From Parvularcula sp039818345 (GTDB lineage: Bacteria; Pseudomonadota; Alphaproteobacteria; Caulobacterales; Parvularculaceae): a DNA stretch of 64,000 nt. Below the pieces are notes generated by a model. That model made no database searches. It was not told the origin of the DNA and worked only from the letters and a program-made list of their open reading frames with translations. The position numbers were made by a program, and so were the translations under genes. Positions 26,025-34,808 of the stretch are shown in pieces (the stretch's first letter is position 1; every line of letters starts with the position of its first letter). Where the stretch lies: the NCBI GenBank assembly GCA_039818345.1, contig JBCBUC010000019.1, positions 1 to 64,000 of the forward strand. Direction: 5' to 3'.

Positions 26025-26083
26025 AGGTTGTCCGAACACTGGAACATGACTGTTGCTTAGCAGATAAAGGACTGAGCTTACCG

Positions 26084-26389
26084 ATGACCAAAACCATTCT
26101 TGCTGCGGCCACTGCCGCCATGATTTCGCTCGCCTCGGCTTCCGCCCAGGACGTGACTGTTCGATTGAGCGCACAAGACCTCGAAACCCGTGCGGGTACT
26201 GAGCGTGTCTATGAAGTGATGACCCGCCGTGTACGTTCGGCTTGTCATGACGGCACCATCGCGGCCCGTTCATCGCGCACCACCGTCGAGACGTGCCAGG
26301 CCGATATGATGGATCAACTCGTCAGCTCGATTAACCGCCCTGAGCTTTTCGCAGTCCACAACACCGACGTTCAATACGCCGGTCAGTAA
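26084..26389 (+). CDS. UrcA family secreted protein
   Basis: 101 residues. Signal peptide 1-22 (TKTILAAATAAMISLASASA|QD). The mature part has the UrcA pattern: a VTVRLSAQDLETRAGTERVYEVM region, then two cysteines (ACHDGT ... VETCQADMM) about 20 residues apart, probably a disulfide. AAAGGACTG precedes the ATG. UrcA proteins are small secreted proteins typical of Caulobacter-, Sphingomonas- and Hyphomonas-like bacteria; function is unknown. Two inverted repeats lie in its 5' region. Confidence 0.78.
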   Translation: MTKTILAAATAAMISLASASAQDVTVRLSAQDLETRAGTERVYEVMTRRVRSACHDGTIAARSSRTTVETCQADMMDQLVSSINRPELFAVHNTDVQYAGQ

Positions 26390-26440
26390 CCCCCCAAAGG
26401 GTGACGCCGCGTTGAGATCGGTTTACACCATCGCCGCGGC

Positions 26441-26514
26441 GTCCCCGTAGCTCATCAGGATAGAGCGACAGATTCCTAATCTGTAGGTAGCAGGTTCGAG
26501 TCCTGCCGGGGACA
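26441..26514 (+). tRNA. tRNA-Arg (anticodon CCT)
   Basis: A full cloverleaf of 74 bases: acceptor GTCCCCG/CGGGGAC, D arm GCTC/GAGC, anticodon stem ACAGA/TCTGT with loop TTCCTAA (anticodon CCT at 26475-26477), a 5-base variable loop, and T arm GCAGG-TTCGAGT-CCTGC. The discriminator is A. CCA is not encoded (ACC follows). It reads AGG codons. No integrase or flanking direct repeat was found, so it is not evidently an attachment site. Confidence 0.95.
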
Positions 26515-26699
26515 CCGTCTCCATTGGCCAGTTTGGCGATAGTCAAGGGCGCGAGGGCAGGGCCTTTGCTATTCTGTTTCCTGCGCGGTGTTCCAATTGA
26601 GTTTGCTGATGCGACGCTCAAGGACGATGCACACCGCGCCCTTCCCCCAAGACCGGTTTCTCCTTACGGTACCCACGGGGCATTGGGGGTGGAGACACC

Positions 26700-28376
26700 A
26701 TGTCATCACTCAAGGATGCGCTGGAGACGATCAGCGACGAAAAGCTCGAGGCGGGGCTTGAGAAGACCGCCGCCACGATCCAGCAGCTGACCTTGACGCT
26801 GCTGGTCGTCTCGGTGGTCGCGGTCTCGGTCGCTGGGACGCCGGATCTCGCGCTCCTTCTTCCCGATAGTGCCATCTCGATGCCGACCTTTGGCGGCATG
26901 CCGCTGCGGCTCGCGCTGGTGGTGGGGCCAATCGTTCTCGTGGCGGTGCGGGTTTATTTGCAACGATATATCGTCCGATGGAGGCGTCTTGAAAGCACCG
27001 CGCGGCAGCGGAACCTCTCCCGTCCGGTGACCATTTCGCCCATGCGTGATGACATTCTGCGTATCGGGACGATGTCGATGCGTTATCTGTTGGTGCCAGT
27101 GGCGATGGCGGTCATTACCTGGAAGGCGCTCGGTGACCCCATGCCGCTTGGCTATGCCCTGGCCATGGCGACACTGTTCGTCACGGTGGTGCACCTGATC
27201 CAGGATTTGCCCGCAAAGTGGTTCGTCTGGGTTCCCGCATTGGTCCTCGTCGGCACAGGCGTGTTCGTCCTCTCCGAGCCTGGGCAGCGGTTCCTGCCTG
27301 AGGCCTTGGCGGAGCCACTCCCGTCCACGGCGGACATCCACCGTCCGCTTGACCTGCGCTATGCGGATCTTGCGCGGCGCGTGCTTATTGAAGAGGACCT
27401 TCGCGGCGCGGATCTCGAACTCGCGAACCTCGACCAGTCGAAGCTGGAGCGGGCGAACCTCACGCGCGCAAATCTGCGAGAAGCGTCGCTTCAAAATGCA
27501 AACCTTTGGTACGCCAATCTCACGGAGGTTGACCTTCAGCTCGCCAATCTCACGGACGCTGACCTTGGGGTCGTCAATCTCACGGACGCGGACCTTAGGG
27601 CCGCCAATCTCACGGGCGCTAACCTTGTGGGTGCTAATTTCACGAACGCGGAACTTTCGCCCACCAATTTCAGGGAAGCTAGACTTTGGCACGCCAGTCT
27701 CTCGTCCGCTCACCTTTCTGGGGCAAATCTCTCGGATGCTGAACTTCAAGCCGCCAATCTCGCTTATGCTGGCCTTTGGAGCGCCACTCTCACGGCTGGA
27801 ACACTTGGAAAGAGCCTTTTGTTTGGTACGTCCTTCAATTATTCGTTTGCCACAGGATCGACATGGCCCGGCGATGCTACGAACCGCTTGGCCGTCGTCG
27901 ATGGCGTCTGCTTCGCGCCGTTGACGCTCGCACAAAATGATAATGGCGAGCGGATCATCCGGTGCGGCGAAGAAGGTCGCATTTTTTTCGGAGATCCTGC
28001 ATTGCTCGCTCTCAACTTAGACAACGCTCAGCTTGGCGACGTTCTTGTTGCCGCTAAAGACCTTCCCGACACCTTCACTGACTACGCTTGTGTGCAGGGC
28101 GATGAGTTGCCCATCGGACCCGATGGCTTGCCCATGACCGATGTGAAGTCTTGCGCCCACCCGGATTTCCGAGAACGCATGCGTTGGTTTTATTGCGGCT
28201 TTATGCATGTCGACGGGGTGGGGGAACTTGATGTCCCAGACGCCTACCGCACCGACCCCAATCCGCTGGTCATCACCACCGCGACCTGCGCCGATGTGGG
28301 CCTCGGGACGGACCGCGAGCGAGAGTGGCTCGAAGCGACGTTCCCAGACTTTGATTGGGACGATGTGCCGCGATAG
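26700..28376 (+). CDS. Membrane-anchored pentapeptide-repeat protein
   Basis: 558 residues in three parts. Residues 1-200 contain a short N-terminal helix and four or five membrane helices (about 29-46, 70-86, 126-142, 150-170, 174-192). Residues 219-375 are about 30 A(N/D)LxX pentapeptide repeats, expected to fold into a right-handed quadrilateral beta-helix. Residues 380-558 form a unique domain with six cysteines (404, 422, 464, 485, 499, 530). GGTGGAGAC precedes the ATG. It stands alone between tRNA-Arg and the arylsulfotransferase. Pentapeptide proteins include DNA mimics (Qnr) and membrane-associated scaffolds; the membrane part argues against a gyrase-mimic role. Function unknown. Confidence 0.8.
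   Translation: MSSLKDALETISDEKLEAGLEKTAATIQQLTLTLLVVSVVAVSVAGTPDLALLLPDSAISMPTFGGMPLRLALVVGPIVLVAVRVYLQRYIVRWRRLESTARQRNLSRPVTISPMRDDILRIGTMSMRYLLVPVAMAVITWKALGDPMPLGYALAMATLFVTVVHLIQDLPAKWFVWVPALVLVGTGVFVLSEPGQRFLPEALAEPLPSTADIHRPLDLRYADLARRVLIEEDLRGADLELANLDQSKLERANLTRANLREASLQNANLWYANLTEVDLQLANLTDADLGVVNLTDADLRAANLTGANLVGANFTNAELSPTNFREARLWHASLSSAHLSGANLSDAELQAANLAYAGLWSATLTAGTLGKSLLFGTSFNYSFATGSTWPGDATNRLAVVDGVCFAPLTLAQNDNGERIIRCGEEGRIFFGDPALLALNLDNAQLGDVLVAAKDLPDTFTDYACVQGDELPIGPDGLPMTDVKSCAHPDFRERMRWFYCGFMHVDGVGELDVPDAYRTDPNPLVITTATCADVGLGTDREREWLEATFPDFDWDDVPR
27355..27822 (+). repeat. Coding tandem repeat (15/30-bp periodicity) of the pentapeptide array
   Basis: Within the pentapeptide gene the DNA repeats with a 15-base and more strongly a 30-base period. 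The clearest copies are around 27525-27660, where units of the form GCCAATCTCACGGACGCTGA follow each other with few changes. High DNA identity among neighbouring copies, against diverged flanks, suggests recent copy-number change in the middle of the array. Confidence 0.65.
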
Positions 28377-28619
28377 CAAAGCCGGGGCTAACCGACCGTG
28401 ACCGCAAAGGCTCAGGGCACCAACGGTCCCGATAGGCCAGGTGATCACGCGCCTCTATTGGCAAATCCAAAGGTTTGAGGCCGCCCAATCAATCGGGCAC
28501 TGAATGTTCCCCTCGGGCAGGGCCCAACAAAAAATGACCGCGGATGTTTTTTCCAATTGGACCCTGCAACGCTTTGGCTATGGTCGTTGAAAGAACAGAA
28601 CCCTTTGGAGGATCCTGGG

Positions 28620-30404
28620 ATGGGGCATCGTTCGATCATTGCTGTTGCGGTGCTATTCGCCGCGATCGGCGGTTTCATTCTGACAAGTAAGACGATCCGC
28701 CCGCCGGACCTGCATGACTATGAGTCCGCCGATTTCTATAAAACCAGCGCCGAACAGACGTCACCTGGTGACCCTGGCCTGCTGCTTGATCTTAGCTTCG
28801 AGCAAGCCCTTGGCGGCGATTTATCGGGGGTTCAGTCGCTCGATGTCCATGTCTACCCCAATTTCTTGCCAGAGATCCGGCGCTATGGCTGGTATCCCTA
28901 TCGCGCAGCCGATGACCTCACGGTCACCCCGGCCTGGTCGCCCGATGTCGCATCGGTGACGGTGGATGGCGAGCCGCACGGGCTCACCGATCCAATCGTG
29001 TTGCACGCGCATGACCACGGCCAAGAGACGGTCATCGCGGCGCAAACAGCGGATGGCGCGCGCCTGGCCCACTATGTGATCTTGACCCTGCCGCACACGT
29101 TTCCGCCGCTCAAAACGCAGGTGAGCGCGCCGCAGGAGGTTGCCCCCGGCATCATCACCGGCTTACAGGTCGCACCCAACAACCCGACCATCCCGGCCGT
29201 GAGACTGCTTCGTAACCTTCTCTATACAGAGGGATTTTTAGGTACTCTGGCGCAAAGACGGAAGGCGGGGATGCAGCCCTTCGATGACTTCTTGGCCGCG
29301 GATTTGGCAAGCAGCCTCGACTTTGAGCACCGCGAGTATCTGCCGTTCATCAACTTTGCGCTCGACCGGTACGGCACACCGCTCAAATACAACAATGAAC
29401 GCCCGCGTACGATCTTTTTACCGATCACAACCTCAAGCGACGAAGGCCTGCTGCCCCAACGCGGATTTGTTTACAAAGAGATCGTCATGGACACGGACGA
29501 TAACTTTGCCGAAGCGATCACGCGCAGTTTCATCGCGCCAAAAGGCGAGGCGAGCCGTACCGAAATTCCGCGGCATCTCGATCAGTTCGATGATGGCCAT
29601 CACATTGATGTCACGCCCTGGGACACGGTCCAGAACTTGTTCTACCGGATCCATCCTGCCGGCACCAAGACCAGCAATGGCGACGTGCTGGATGCCAATG
29701 TCACCAGCACGTATTTGTTTGAACTTGATCGCCAGGGGAACGTGGTTTGGGAATGGGACTCTATTGATCATTTCCCTCCGGACCAATCCATCACCTATCT
29801 GCCCAAGGATCGGTATGATGAGTGGGATTATTTTCACACAAATGGTATTCGCTTTGCCCCTGGAAACGAGCAGTTGATCATCAGTGCTCGCCACATGCGG
29901 GCGATCATCAATGTTGATTATCCGTCCGGAGAGGTGAATTGGGTGCTGGCGGACCCTGCCACACCTTTGAACGAGTTCACCTATATCGGTGATCCTTTAG
30001 GGGGCATTGGCACCCTTCATGCGGCGGTGATGCGCGACGATCAGCTGTTCGTTTTTGATAATGGCCATTACGACACGCCTGAATACGAAGAAGGATCGAT
30101 TATCTACGGTGCACCGATTGATACGCGGCATGAGTACACCCGCGTCGTCTCCTACAAACTCGATCTCGATGCGATGACGGCGACCTATCAGCGGGAATGG
30201 ACGTACCCTGAAAAGCTGGTGCGTACAGCGGGCTATCTGATGTTCGTTCCCAACGAGGATGACGGCGAGAATCTGTTGATCAGCTGGGGGTCCGGCGGTG
30301 CCTTCACTGAGCATAGCCCCGATCACCGTCTGCTGCTTTCAACCGATACCGGCGGGATGACCTACCGGTTCTATAAAACAGATATCGACCACTGGATGGA
30401 TTGA
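28620..30404 (+). CDS. Arylsulfotransferase (ASST) family protein
   Basis: 594 residues from the ATG at 28620 (GGAGGATCC upstream). One N-terminal hydrophobic helix (about 5-23) is a signal anchor or signal peptide, so the enzyme acts in the periplasm. A beta-sandwich-like region (about 60-165) precedes a beta-propeller with ASST motifs: LFELDRQGNVVWEWD, DYFHTNGIRF, IISARHM and GTLHAAVMRDDQLFVFDNG. By analogy with E. coli AssT the His of GTLHAAV (H467) is the candidate sulfo-accepting residue, supported by the other His and the Arg of SARHM. The family moves sulfate between phenolic esters without PAPS. Not clearly in an operon. The substrate is unknown. Confidence 0.82.
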   Translation: MGHRSIIAVAVLFAAIGGFILTSKTIRPPDLHDYESADFYKTSAEQTSPGDPGLLLDLSFEQALGGDLSGVQSLDVHVYPNFLPEIRRYGWYPYRAADDLTVTPAWSPDVASVTVDGEPHGLTDPIVLHAHDHGQETVIAAQTADGARLAHYVILTLPHTFPPLKTQVSAPQEVAPGIITGLQVAPNNPTIPAVRLLRNLLYTEGFLGTLAQRRKAGMQPFDDFLAADLASSLDFEHREYLPFINFALDRYGTPLKYNNERPRTIFLPITTSSDEGLLPQRGFVYKEIVMDTDDNFAEAITRSFIAPKGEASRTEIPRHLDQFDDGHHIDVTPWDTVQNLFYRIHPAGTKTSNGDVLDANVTSTYLFELDRQGNVVWEWDSIDHFPPDQSITYLPKDRYDEWDYFHTNGIRFAPGNEQLIISARHMRAIINVDYPSGEVNWVLADPATPLNEFTYIGDPLGGIGTLHAAVMRDDQLFVFDNGHYDTPEYEEGSIIYGAPIDTRHEYTRVVSYKLDLDAMTATYQREWTYPEKLVRTAGYLMFVPNEDDGENLLISWGSGGAFTEHSPDHRLLLSTDTGGMTYRFYKTDIDHWMD

Positions 30405-30453
30405 CGCCGTCACGTGCTGATCGCTTAAAAAAATCCAGTGCACGGTAAAAACC

Positions 30454-30476
30454 CGGCGCATAATTCTGGTGCGCCG
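30454..30476 (+). terminator. Possible terminator of the arylsulfotransferase gene
   Basis: Seven-base perfect arms, CGGCGCA and TGCGCCG, around a 9-base loop, followed by CTTTTC. It lies 50 bases after the stop codon. The short T run makes it a moderate candidate only. Confidence 0.45.
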
Positions 30477-30640
30477 CTTTTCGGAAGGCGGTTCGCGCCG
30501 CGTATAAACTCCGCATGGCCGTTCGGCTGACCAACCTCCTGCCAGCAGCGGCTCTCGCAAGGGCGTGATCGCCGCACGGCGGCGGTGAGGCCCTTCGCCG
30601 ATCAAGCCTAGGTTTTGGGCAGAACCCGCAAAGCTTCAAT

Positions 30641-30653
30641 GCAACAATGTTGC
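30641..30653. promoter_or_regulatory. Palindrome in front of the zinc GTPase operon (candidate Zur-type operator)
   Basis: GCAACAATGTTGC is a perfect inverted repeat (GCAACA, centre A, TGTTGC), 70 bases upstream of the zigA-like ATG and 14 bases before a TATACT -10-like hexamer, so a bound protein would block RNA polymerase. COG0523/DUF1826 pairs are commonly in Zur regulons, which makes Zur a reasonable guess, but the match to known Zur boxes is only partial (central AACA-N-TGTT-like core). Confidence 0.45.
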
Positions 30654-30722
30654 GTTCGTTGGTGCATTATACTATCGACGTGTTCCATCCAAATGCCTCT
30701 TTCGACCCGGAGGAAGAACCCC

Positions 30723-31949
30723 ATGAGCTCAACGATTTCTACTGATCAACGCCTTCCCGTCACCGTCCTTTCAGGCTTCCTCGGAGCTGGCAAGACTACA
30801 CTGCTCAACCGTGTGCTGAATAATCGCGAAGGCCGCCGCGTGGCGGTTATCGTCAATGACATGTCAGAGGTGAATATCGACGCGGATTTGGTGCGCGCGG
30901 GTTCAGAGTTGAGCCGCACCGACGAGACGCTTGTTGAGATGTCGAATGGCTGCATTTGCTGCACGCTTCGAGATGATCTTTTGGCAGAGGTGAGGCGGCT
31001 CGCGGCGGAAGGACGTTTCGACTACCTTTTGATTGAATCGACAGGGATCTCTGAACCTCTTCCTGTGGCCGCTACGTTCGATTTCCGTACGGAAGAAGGA
31101 GATAGCCTCTCCGATATCGCGCGCATCGATACGATGGTGACCGTGGTTGATGCCGTGAACCTCCTTAAGGATTTCTCAAGCCACGACTTTTTACGTGACC
31201 GTGGTGAGGTGATGGGAGAGGACGATGAGCGCACCCTTGTTCATCTTCTCACTGATCAAATTGAATTTGCTGATGTTGTTGTTCTCAACAAAGTGAATGA
31301 CGCTCGGCCAGAGCAAGTAGACGCGGCAAAAAAAATCATCCGGAGTCTGAACGCAGATGTGCGGATCATCGAGGCGAATTACTCCGATGTTCCTGCCGGC
31401 GAAATCCTCGACACTGGCCTCTTTGATTTTGACGAGGCGCACAAGCATCCGATGTGGGCGCAGGAGCTATATGGTTTTGAGAGCCATACACCGGAGACGG
31501 AAGAATATGGCGTCACCTCCTATGTCTATCGCGCGCGGCGCCCGTTTGATCCTGACGCCATCCATAAACTGCTCAATGGTGCGCTGCCGGGCGTGATCCG
31601 GGCGAAGGGTCATTTCTGGATTGCCACCCAACCTGACTGGGCTGTCGAGTACTCCCTCGCTGGCGCGCTTTCGAGCATCACCCCTCTTGGGTCTTGGTGG
31701 GCGAGCGTGCCGCGGGATCGATGGCCGCAAGGCGAAGTGGGTGACTCCATGATCGCAGAGCATTGGCAAGAGCCCTATGGCGACCGGCGCCAGGAGATGG
31801 TTTTCATTGGGACAGGGATTGATTGGCCAGTGCTAAAAGCAAGGCTCGATGCCGCGCTTATCCCGGAAGACTATCCTTACACCATCTCGACACCGCCCAC
31901 GATGCCTGATCCTTTCCCCCAGTGGCGTAGGGCAACCCCTGCTGCGTAA
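30723..31949 (+). CDS. COG0523 zinc metallochaperone GTPase, ZigA-like
   Basis: 408 residues from the ATG at 30723 (GGAGGAAGAA upstream). N-terminal G domain with Walker A GFLGAGKTTLLN, the metal-binding GCICCTLRDD motif (CxCC), LLIESTGISEPLPV, and NKVNDA (NKxD-like). The C-terminal CobW_C domain (about 270-395) includes the DPDAIHKLL region. Such GTPases deliver zinc to client enzymes under zinc starvation. The 400-residue form with the long insert (HDFLRDRGEVMGEDDERTL) is the ZigA/YeiR-like type. Followed 12 bases later by a DUF1826 gene, a recurrent partner. Confidence 0.87.
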   Translation: MSSTISTDQRLPVTVLSGFLGAGKTTLLNRVLNNREGRRVAVIVNDMSEVNIDADLVRAGSELSRTDETLVEMSNGCICCTLRDDLLAEVRRLAAEGRFDYLLIESTGISEPLPVAATFDFRTEEGDSLSDIARIDTMVTVVDAVNLLKDFSSHDFLRDRGEVMGEDDERTLVHLLTDQIEFADVVVLNKVNDARPEQVDAAKKIIRSLNADVRIIEANYSDVPAGEILDTGLFDFDEAHKHPMWAQELYGFESHTPETEEYGVTSYVYRARRPFDPDAIHKLLNGALPGVIRAKGHFWIATQPDWAVEYSLAGALSSITPLGSWWASVPRDRWPQGEVGDSMIAEHWQEPYGDRRQEMVFIGTGIDWPVLKARLDAALIPEDYPYTISTPPTMPDPFPQWRRATPAA

Positions 31950-31961
31950 AGGGTGCTAGGC

Positions 31962-32576
31962 ATGCTTGCGACAAGCCTTCAGAAGGCAGACGTAAAAGCT
32001 CCGATGCAGACTGTTGGGTCTCTTTCGGCGCTTGACGCCATCCTGGATGAAGCAGTCGATGGTGTCCTTCTAAAGAGGCAAATGCCGTCGACGGTTCGCG
32101 CTTCACTGAACGCGTTGCCGCTTGATAATGAACGGAGTGTGCGTTTCTTTGCGGCCCCCGAGCAGGTGATTGGCTTTTTAGAGGCGCTGTTCGCCGAATG
32201 GGGCATGGGTGGAGGAGCGGCTCTGAGCTGGATCGCTGAGGACGCTCAGACCCTCGCGGCACAGTTTGCCCACACCCTCTCGGTTGCTCGCGTTCATGTC
32301 CGCGTTGACGTGGTTAAGGGTGACGCTTGTCGCAAGTTTCATCGGGACGCCATGAGGGCACGCCTCATCTGCACCTATCGAGGTCCGGGAACGGAGTATG
32401 GCATTGCTGATGAATGCTGCGATCCCCGCCATGTCGAGGTCACGCCGACCGGCTGTCCGATCTTGTTGAAGGGCAAGGGATGGACAGAGGCGAGGGTCCC
32501 TGCCTTGGTTCATCGCTCGCCGCCGATCGAAGGAACAGGGATGTCGCGGTTGGTCGTGGTGATCGACGAGGGATAG
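31962..32576 (+). CDS. DUF1826 family protein
   Basis: 204 residues from the ATG at 31962 (a GTG at 31953 is also open). The DUF1826 hallmark is the segment KFHRDAMRARLICTYRGPGTEYG, followed by CDPRHVEVTP, LLKGKGW and HRSPPIEGTGMSRLVVVID. The H-x-D and following R-S-P-P/H residues suggest a metal-binding cupin/oxygenase-like site, which is inference. It follows the zigA-like GTPase by 12 bases, the usual arrangement, so it is probably part of the same zinc-starvation response. Biochemical function is unknown. Confidence 0.85.
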   Translation: MLATSLQKADVKAPMQTVGSLSALDAILDEAVDGVLLKRQMPSTVRASLNALPLDNERSVRFFAAPEQVIGFLEALFAEWGMGGGAALSWIAEDAQTLAAQFAHTLSVARVHVRVDVVKGDACRKFHRDAMRARLICTYRGPGTEYGIADECCDPRHVEVTPTGCPILLKGKGWTEARVPALVHRSPPIEGTGMSRLVVVIDEG

Positions 32577-32787
32577 CGCCACCCAAAACGTATCTATACT
32601 GATGGCTAAGTCTCGCTCATCGGATGAGTGCTGCGTTTCCGCTCACGTCGCTAAGGCTTCCAAGTAGCTCTCGGCAAGCGGTGGATCCTAGACTGAACGC
32701 GAGGGACCATAGGCTTTTTGGTTTCCTCTTCACCGCAATGCCTTCCTGGCTTAGGAGCGCCTGGTGGCAATCGATGGGGCTTTCGTC

Positions 32788-33780
32788 ATGGGCATTTCTC
32801 GCACGGTCCTTGGTGCGATCGTTCTGGTTTTGTTGGGCGCGTGCGCTGACCATGCGCCGCCTAACGACGAACTCAGTGCCGCCTTTGAGGGCACGCTGGG
32901 CCCTAGCCTGGCCGTGACGGCGTTTGAGGTGGTGGAGCGTCGCCCATCGTCTGATGGCGTGCTCCTGCGGTTTCGTTCAACCGTGACCGCCAATGAAGCG
33001 CTCTACCGTTACGATACGTCTCGGGTCGAAGATATCGCTGATCTTCGTACTTTTCTCGCGAGCTACACGTTTGAGGATCCAGATCTCGAGCGGTTTCGCG
33101 AGCATATCGTGCCGCAAGAAGTGACAACCCTGACCGAGGTCTTAGGCGCCGGTGGGACACGTGATGTTCTGGGAACGATCGTCGGTACAGAAATAAATGA
33201 CGACTGGACCTACGAAGTGACTGAGACAAGTTCCTCAGAACTCCAAGAGGCGCGTCTATTCGAACAACCACAAGGTCATGGATCGCGGACCTATCCAGTG
33301 CTTTATTCCTCTACTGAAGGGCCGCAGGCCTATGTCGAGCGACTTGTGGACTATGTTCAAAAGGGACGGGCTGAGCGATTGCGCACGGTGCGCGAGCGTT
33401 TTTCCACGTGGCAAACCGATTCAACCCTCTATCAAGGCGTGATGCTCGGCGGGGAAATAGGTCGACAACCAGTCGCGATACAGTTTTCTTGGCCGTCTCC
33501 GGGCGAGGATCTCGTCAATGCGGACGTCTTGGTGGGCGGAAAGCATCAAGGCCAATTCTCGGGCGTGCTTAACAGCCTACCGAACAGTTCTTTTCGGCTC
33601 GTTTTGGAGAGCGCTGAGGGCCTCGAACCGGTTTTGCCCGGCGCGCCTGCTCCCGGCGTGCTGCGGTTTGACGCGATCTACAGTGACGCGATGCTCCAGG
33701 GGCAATGGCTCCACAACGCCGACGAAAAAAGTGATCGGTACACGATCACTTTTCAACTTCGGCCGATTGACGTGCAGTAA
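32788..33780 (+). CDS. Putative lipoprotein of unknown function
   Basis: 330 residues from the ATG at 32788, chosen because it gives a clean lipoprotein signal peptide (ISRTVLGAIVLVLLGAC, lipobox LGAC); a GTG at 32764 is also open. The mature protein has no recognised domain. The first part (about 50-130) resembles a small alpha/beta module with SDGVLLRFRSTVTAN and a HIVPQEVTTL stretch, and the C-terminal half is likely beta-rich (QGQFSGVL...FRLVLES...GQWLHNADEK). Convergent with the CobS-like gene, only 15 bases apart. Confidence 0.7.
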   Translation: MGISRTVLGAIVLVLLGACADHAPPNDELSAAFEGTLGPSLAVTAFEVVERRPSSDGVLLRFRSTVTANEALYRYDTSRVEDIADLRTFLASYTFEDPDLERFREHIVPQEVTTLTEVLGAGGTRDVLGTIVGTEINDDWTYEVTETSSSELQEARLFEQPQGHGSRTYPVLYSSTEGPQAYVERLVDYVQKGRAERLRTVRERFSTWQTDSTLYQGVMLGGEIGRQPVAIQFSWPSPGEDLVNADVLVGGKHQGQFSGVLNSLPNSSFRLVLESAEGLEPVLPGAPAPGVLRFDAIYSDAMLQGQWLHNADEKSDRYTITFQLRPIDVQ

Positions 33781-33795
33781 AGCGTATTTCTCCGA

Positions 33796-34785
33796 TTAAG
33801 CTACGTCGATGAGATGGCTGGCTTCTGGAAGATCCTCGCCAAAGGCTCGCTGGTAGAACTCAGCGACCAGGGGCCGTTCGAGCTCATCGCACTTATTGAG
33901 GAAGGTGACGCGGAATGCGTATCCGATATCGCTAAAGATTTCCGCGTTCTGTGCCCAATTGATCACTGTCCGTGGGCTCATGACCGTGGAGATGTCGCCA
34001 GCCATCAAAGCATTCCGGGTCATGTCGGCAACCCTGACCATCGCGTCAAGAGTGTCTCGGCCCTCTTTGGTCTGATAGCTTGGCAGTTTAGCGGAGACGA
34101 TCTCCGTTTCTTCGTCATGCCCCAGATAGTTCAGCGTGGTGACAATCGACCAGCGGTCCATCTGTCCTTGGTTGATTTGTTGCGTACCGTGATAAAGGCC
34201 TGTCGTGTCTCCAAGGCCGATGGTGTTGGTCGTCGCGAACAAACGGAAAGAAGCGTGAGGCGAGAGCACTTTGTTTTGATCGAGAAGCGTCAGGCGCCCT
34301 TCCGCCTCAAGCACACGTTGGATCACGAACATGACATCGGGTCGACCCGCATCATATTCGTCAAACACAAGAGCGACAGGCCGCTGAAACGCCCACGGAA
34401 GAATGCCTTCCTTGAAGGCGGTGATTTGTTTGCCGTCTTCAACGACAATCGCGTCCTTGCCGATCATGTCGATACGGCTCACATGGCTATCGAGATTGAT
34501 CCGTATGCAAGGCCAGTTGAGGCGACTCGCCACCTGCTCAATGTGCGTAGACTTGCCTGTGCCGTGATAACCTTGGACCATCACGCGGCGATTATGAGCA
34601 AAGCCAGCAAGGATCGCAAGCGTCGTGTGCGGATCAAAACGGTAGGACTCGTCGCGCACGGGAACATGCTCGCCCGCTTCGGTAAAGGCCGGGACGACCA
34701 TATTGGACGAGATCCCGAACACATCCTGCACCGATACCGTGGTGTCAGGCTGCCGGTTCACATCGACATCAGAGTTCGCGTCCAT
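33796..34785 (-). CDS. cobS: CobS-type AAA+ ATPase
   Basis: 329 residues, strongly like the CobS subunit of aerobic cobaltochelatase (ATP-driven Co2+ insertion into hydrogenobyrinate diamide, with CobT and CobN). Walker A is GYHGTGKSTHIEQ, Walker B VALVFDEYDAGRPDV, sensor 1 LFATTNTIGLGDTTGLYHGT, and the arginine-finger region is QMDRWSIV. The C terminus carries MSPRTVINWAQN. CobS is normally followed by cobT. Here the downstream neighbour is a convergent lipoprotein gene and no cobT or cobN is in the window. A 2-oxoglutarate oxygenase gene lies 23 bases upstream in the same direction. The protein may serve B12 synthesis with a distant cobT, or another CobT-like partner. Confidence 0.88.
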   Translation of the reverse strand: MDANSDVDVNRQPDTTVSVQDVFGISSNMVVPAFTEAGEHVPVRDESYRFDPHTTLAILAGFAHNRRVMVQGYHGTGKSTHIEQVASRLNWPCIRINLDSHVSRIDMIGKDAIVVEDGKQITAFKEGILPWAFQRPVALVFDEYDAGRPDVMFVIQRVLEAEGRLTLLDQNKVLSPHASFRLFATTNTIGLGDTTGLYHGTQQINQGQMDRWSIVTTLNYLGHDEETEIVSAKLPSYQTKEGRDTLDAMVRVADMTRNALMAGDISTVMSPRTVINWAQNAEIFSDIGYAFRVTFLNKCDELERPLVAEFYQRAFGEDLPEASHLIDVA

Positions 34786-34808
34786 TAATCGTCCTCGTTT
34801 TCTTTCCG

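Larger units (their letters stand above)
30405..30722. other. Spacer between the arylsulfotransferase and zigA-like genes
   Basis: 318 bases with no convincing gene on either strand. It holds a hairpin after the arylsulfotransferase stop (30454-30476), a G/C-rich dyad-containing stretch around 30540-30610, a 13-base palindrome (30641-30653), a TATACT that could be a -10 element (30668-30673), and the GGAGGAAG ribosome binding site of the next gene. Confidence 0.5.

Noticed and set aside
26403..26443. Inverted repeat GACGCCGCG/CGCGGCGTC touching the tRNA start
   Set aside because: Nine-base arms with a 23-base loop in G/C-rich DNA, overlapping the tRNA acceptor; may be chance and no function could be supported.
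26441..26699. tRNA-Arg as a mobile-element attachment site
   Set aside because: No integrase, no partial tRNA repeat downstream and no abrupt change in composition was seen in the adjoining genes.
26706..27935. 409-residue minus-strand frame opposite the pentapeptide gene, with repeated REIG-type units
   Set aside because: The apparent repeats are just the complement of the pentapeptide DNA repeats.
33814..34788. 324-residue plus-strand frame opposite the CobS-like gene
   Set aside because: Shadow of a well-supported AAA+ gene.
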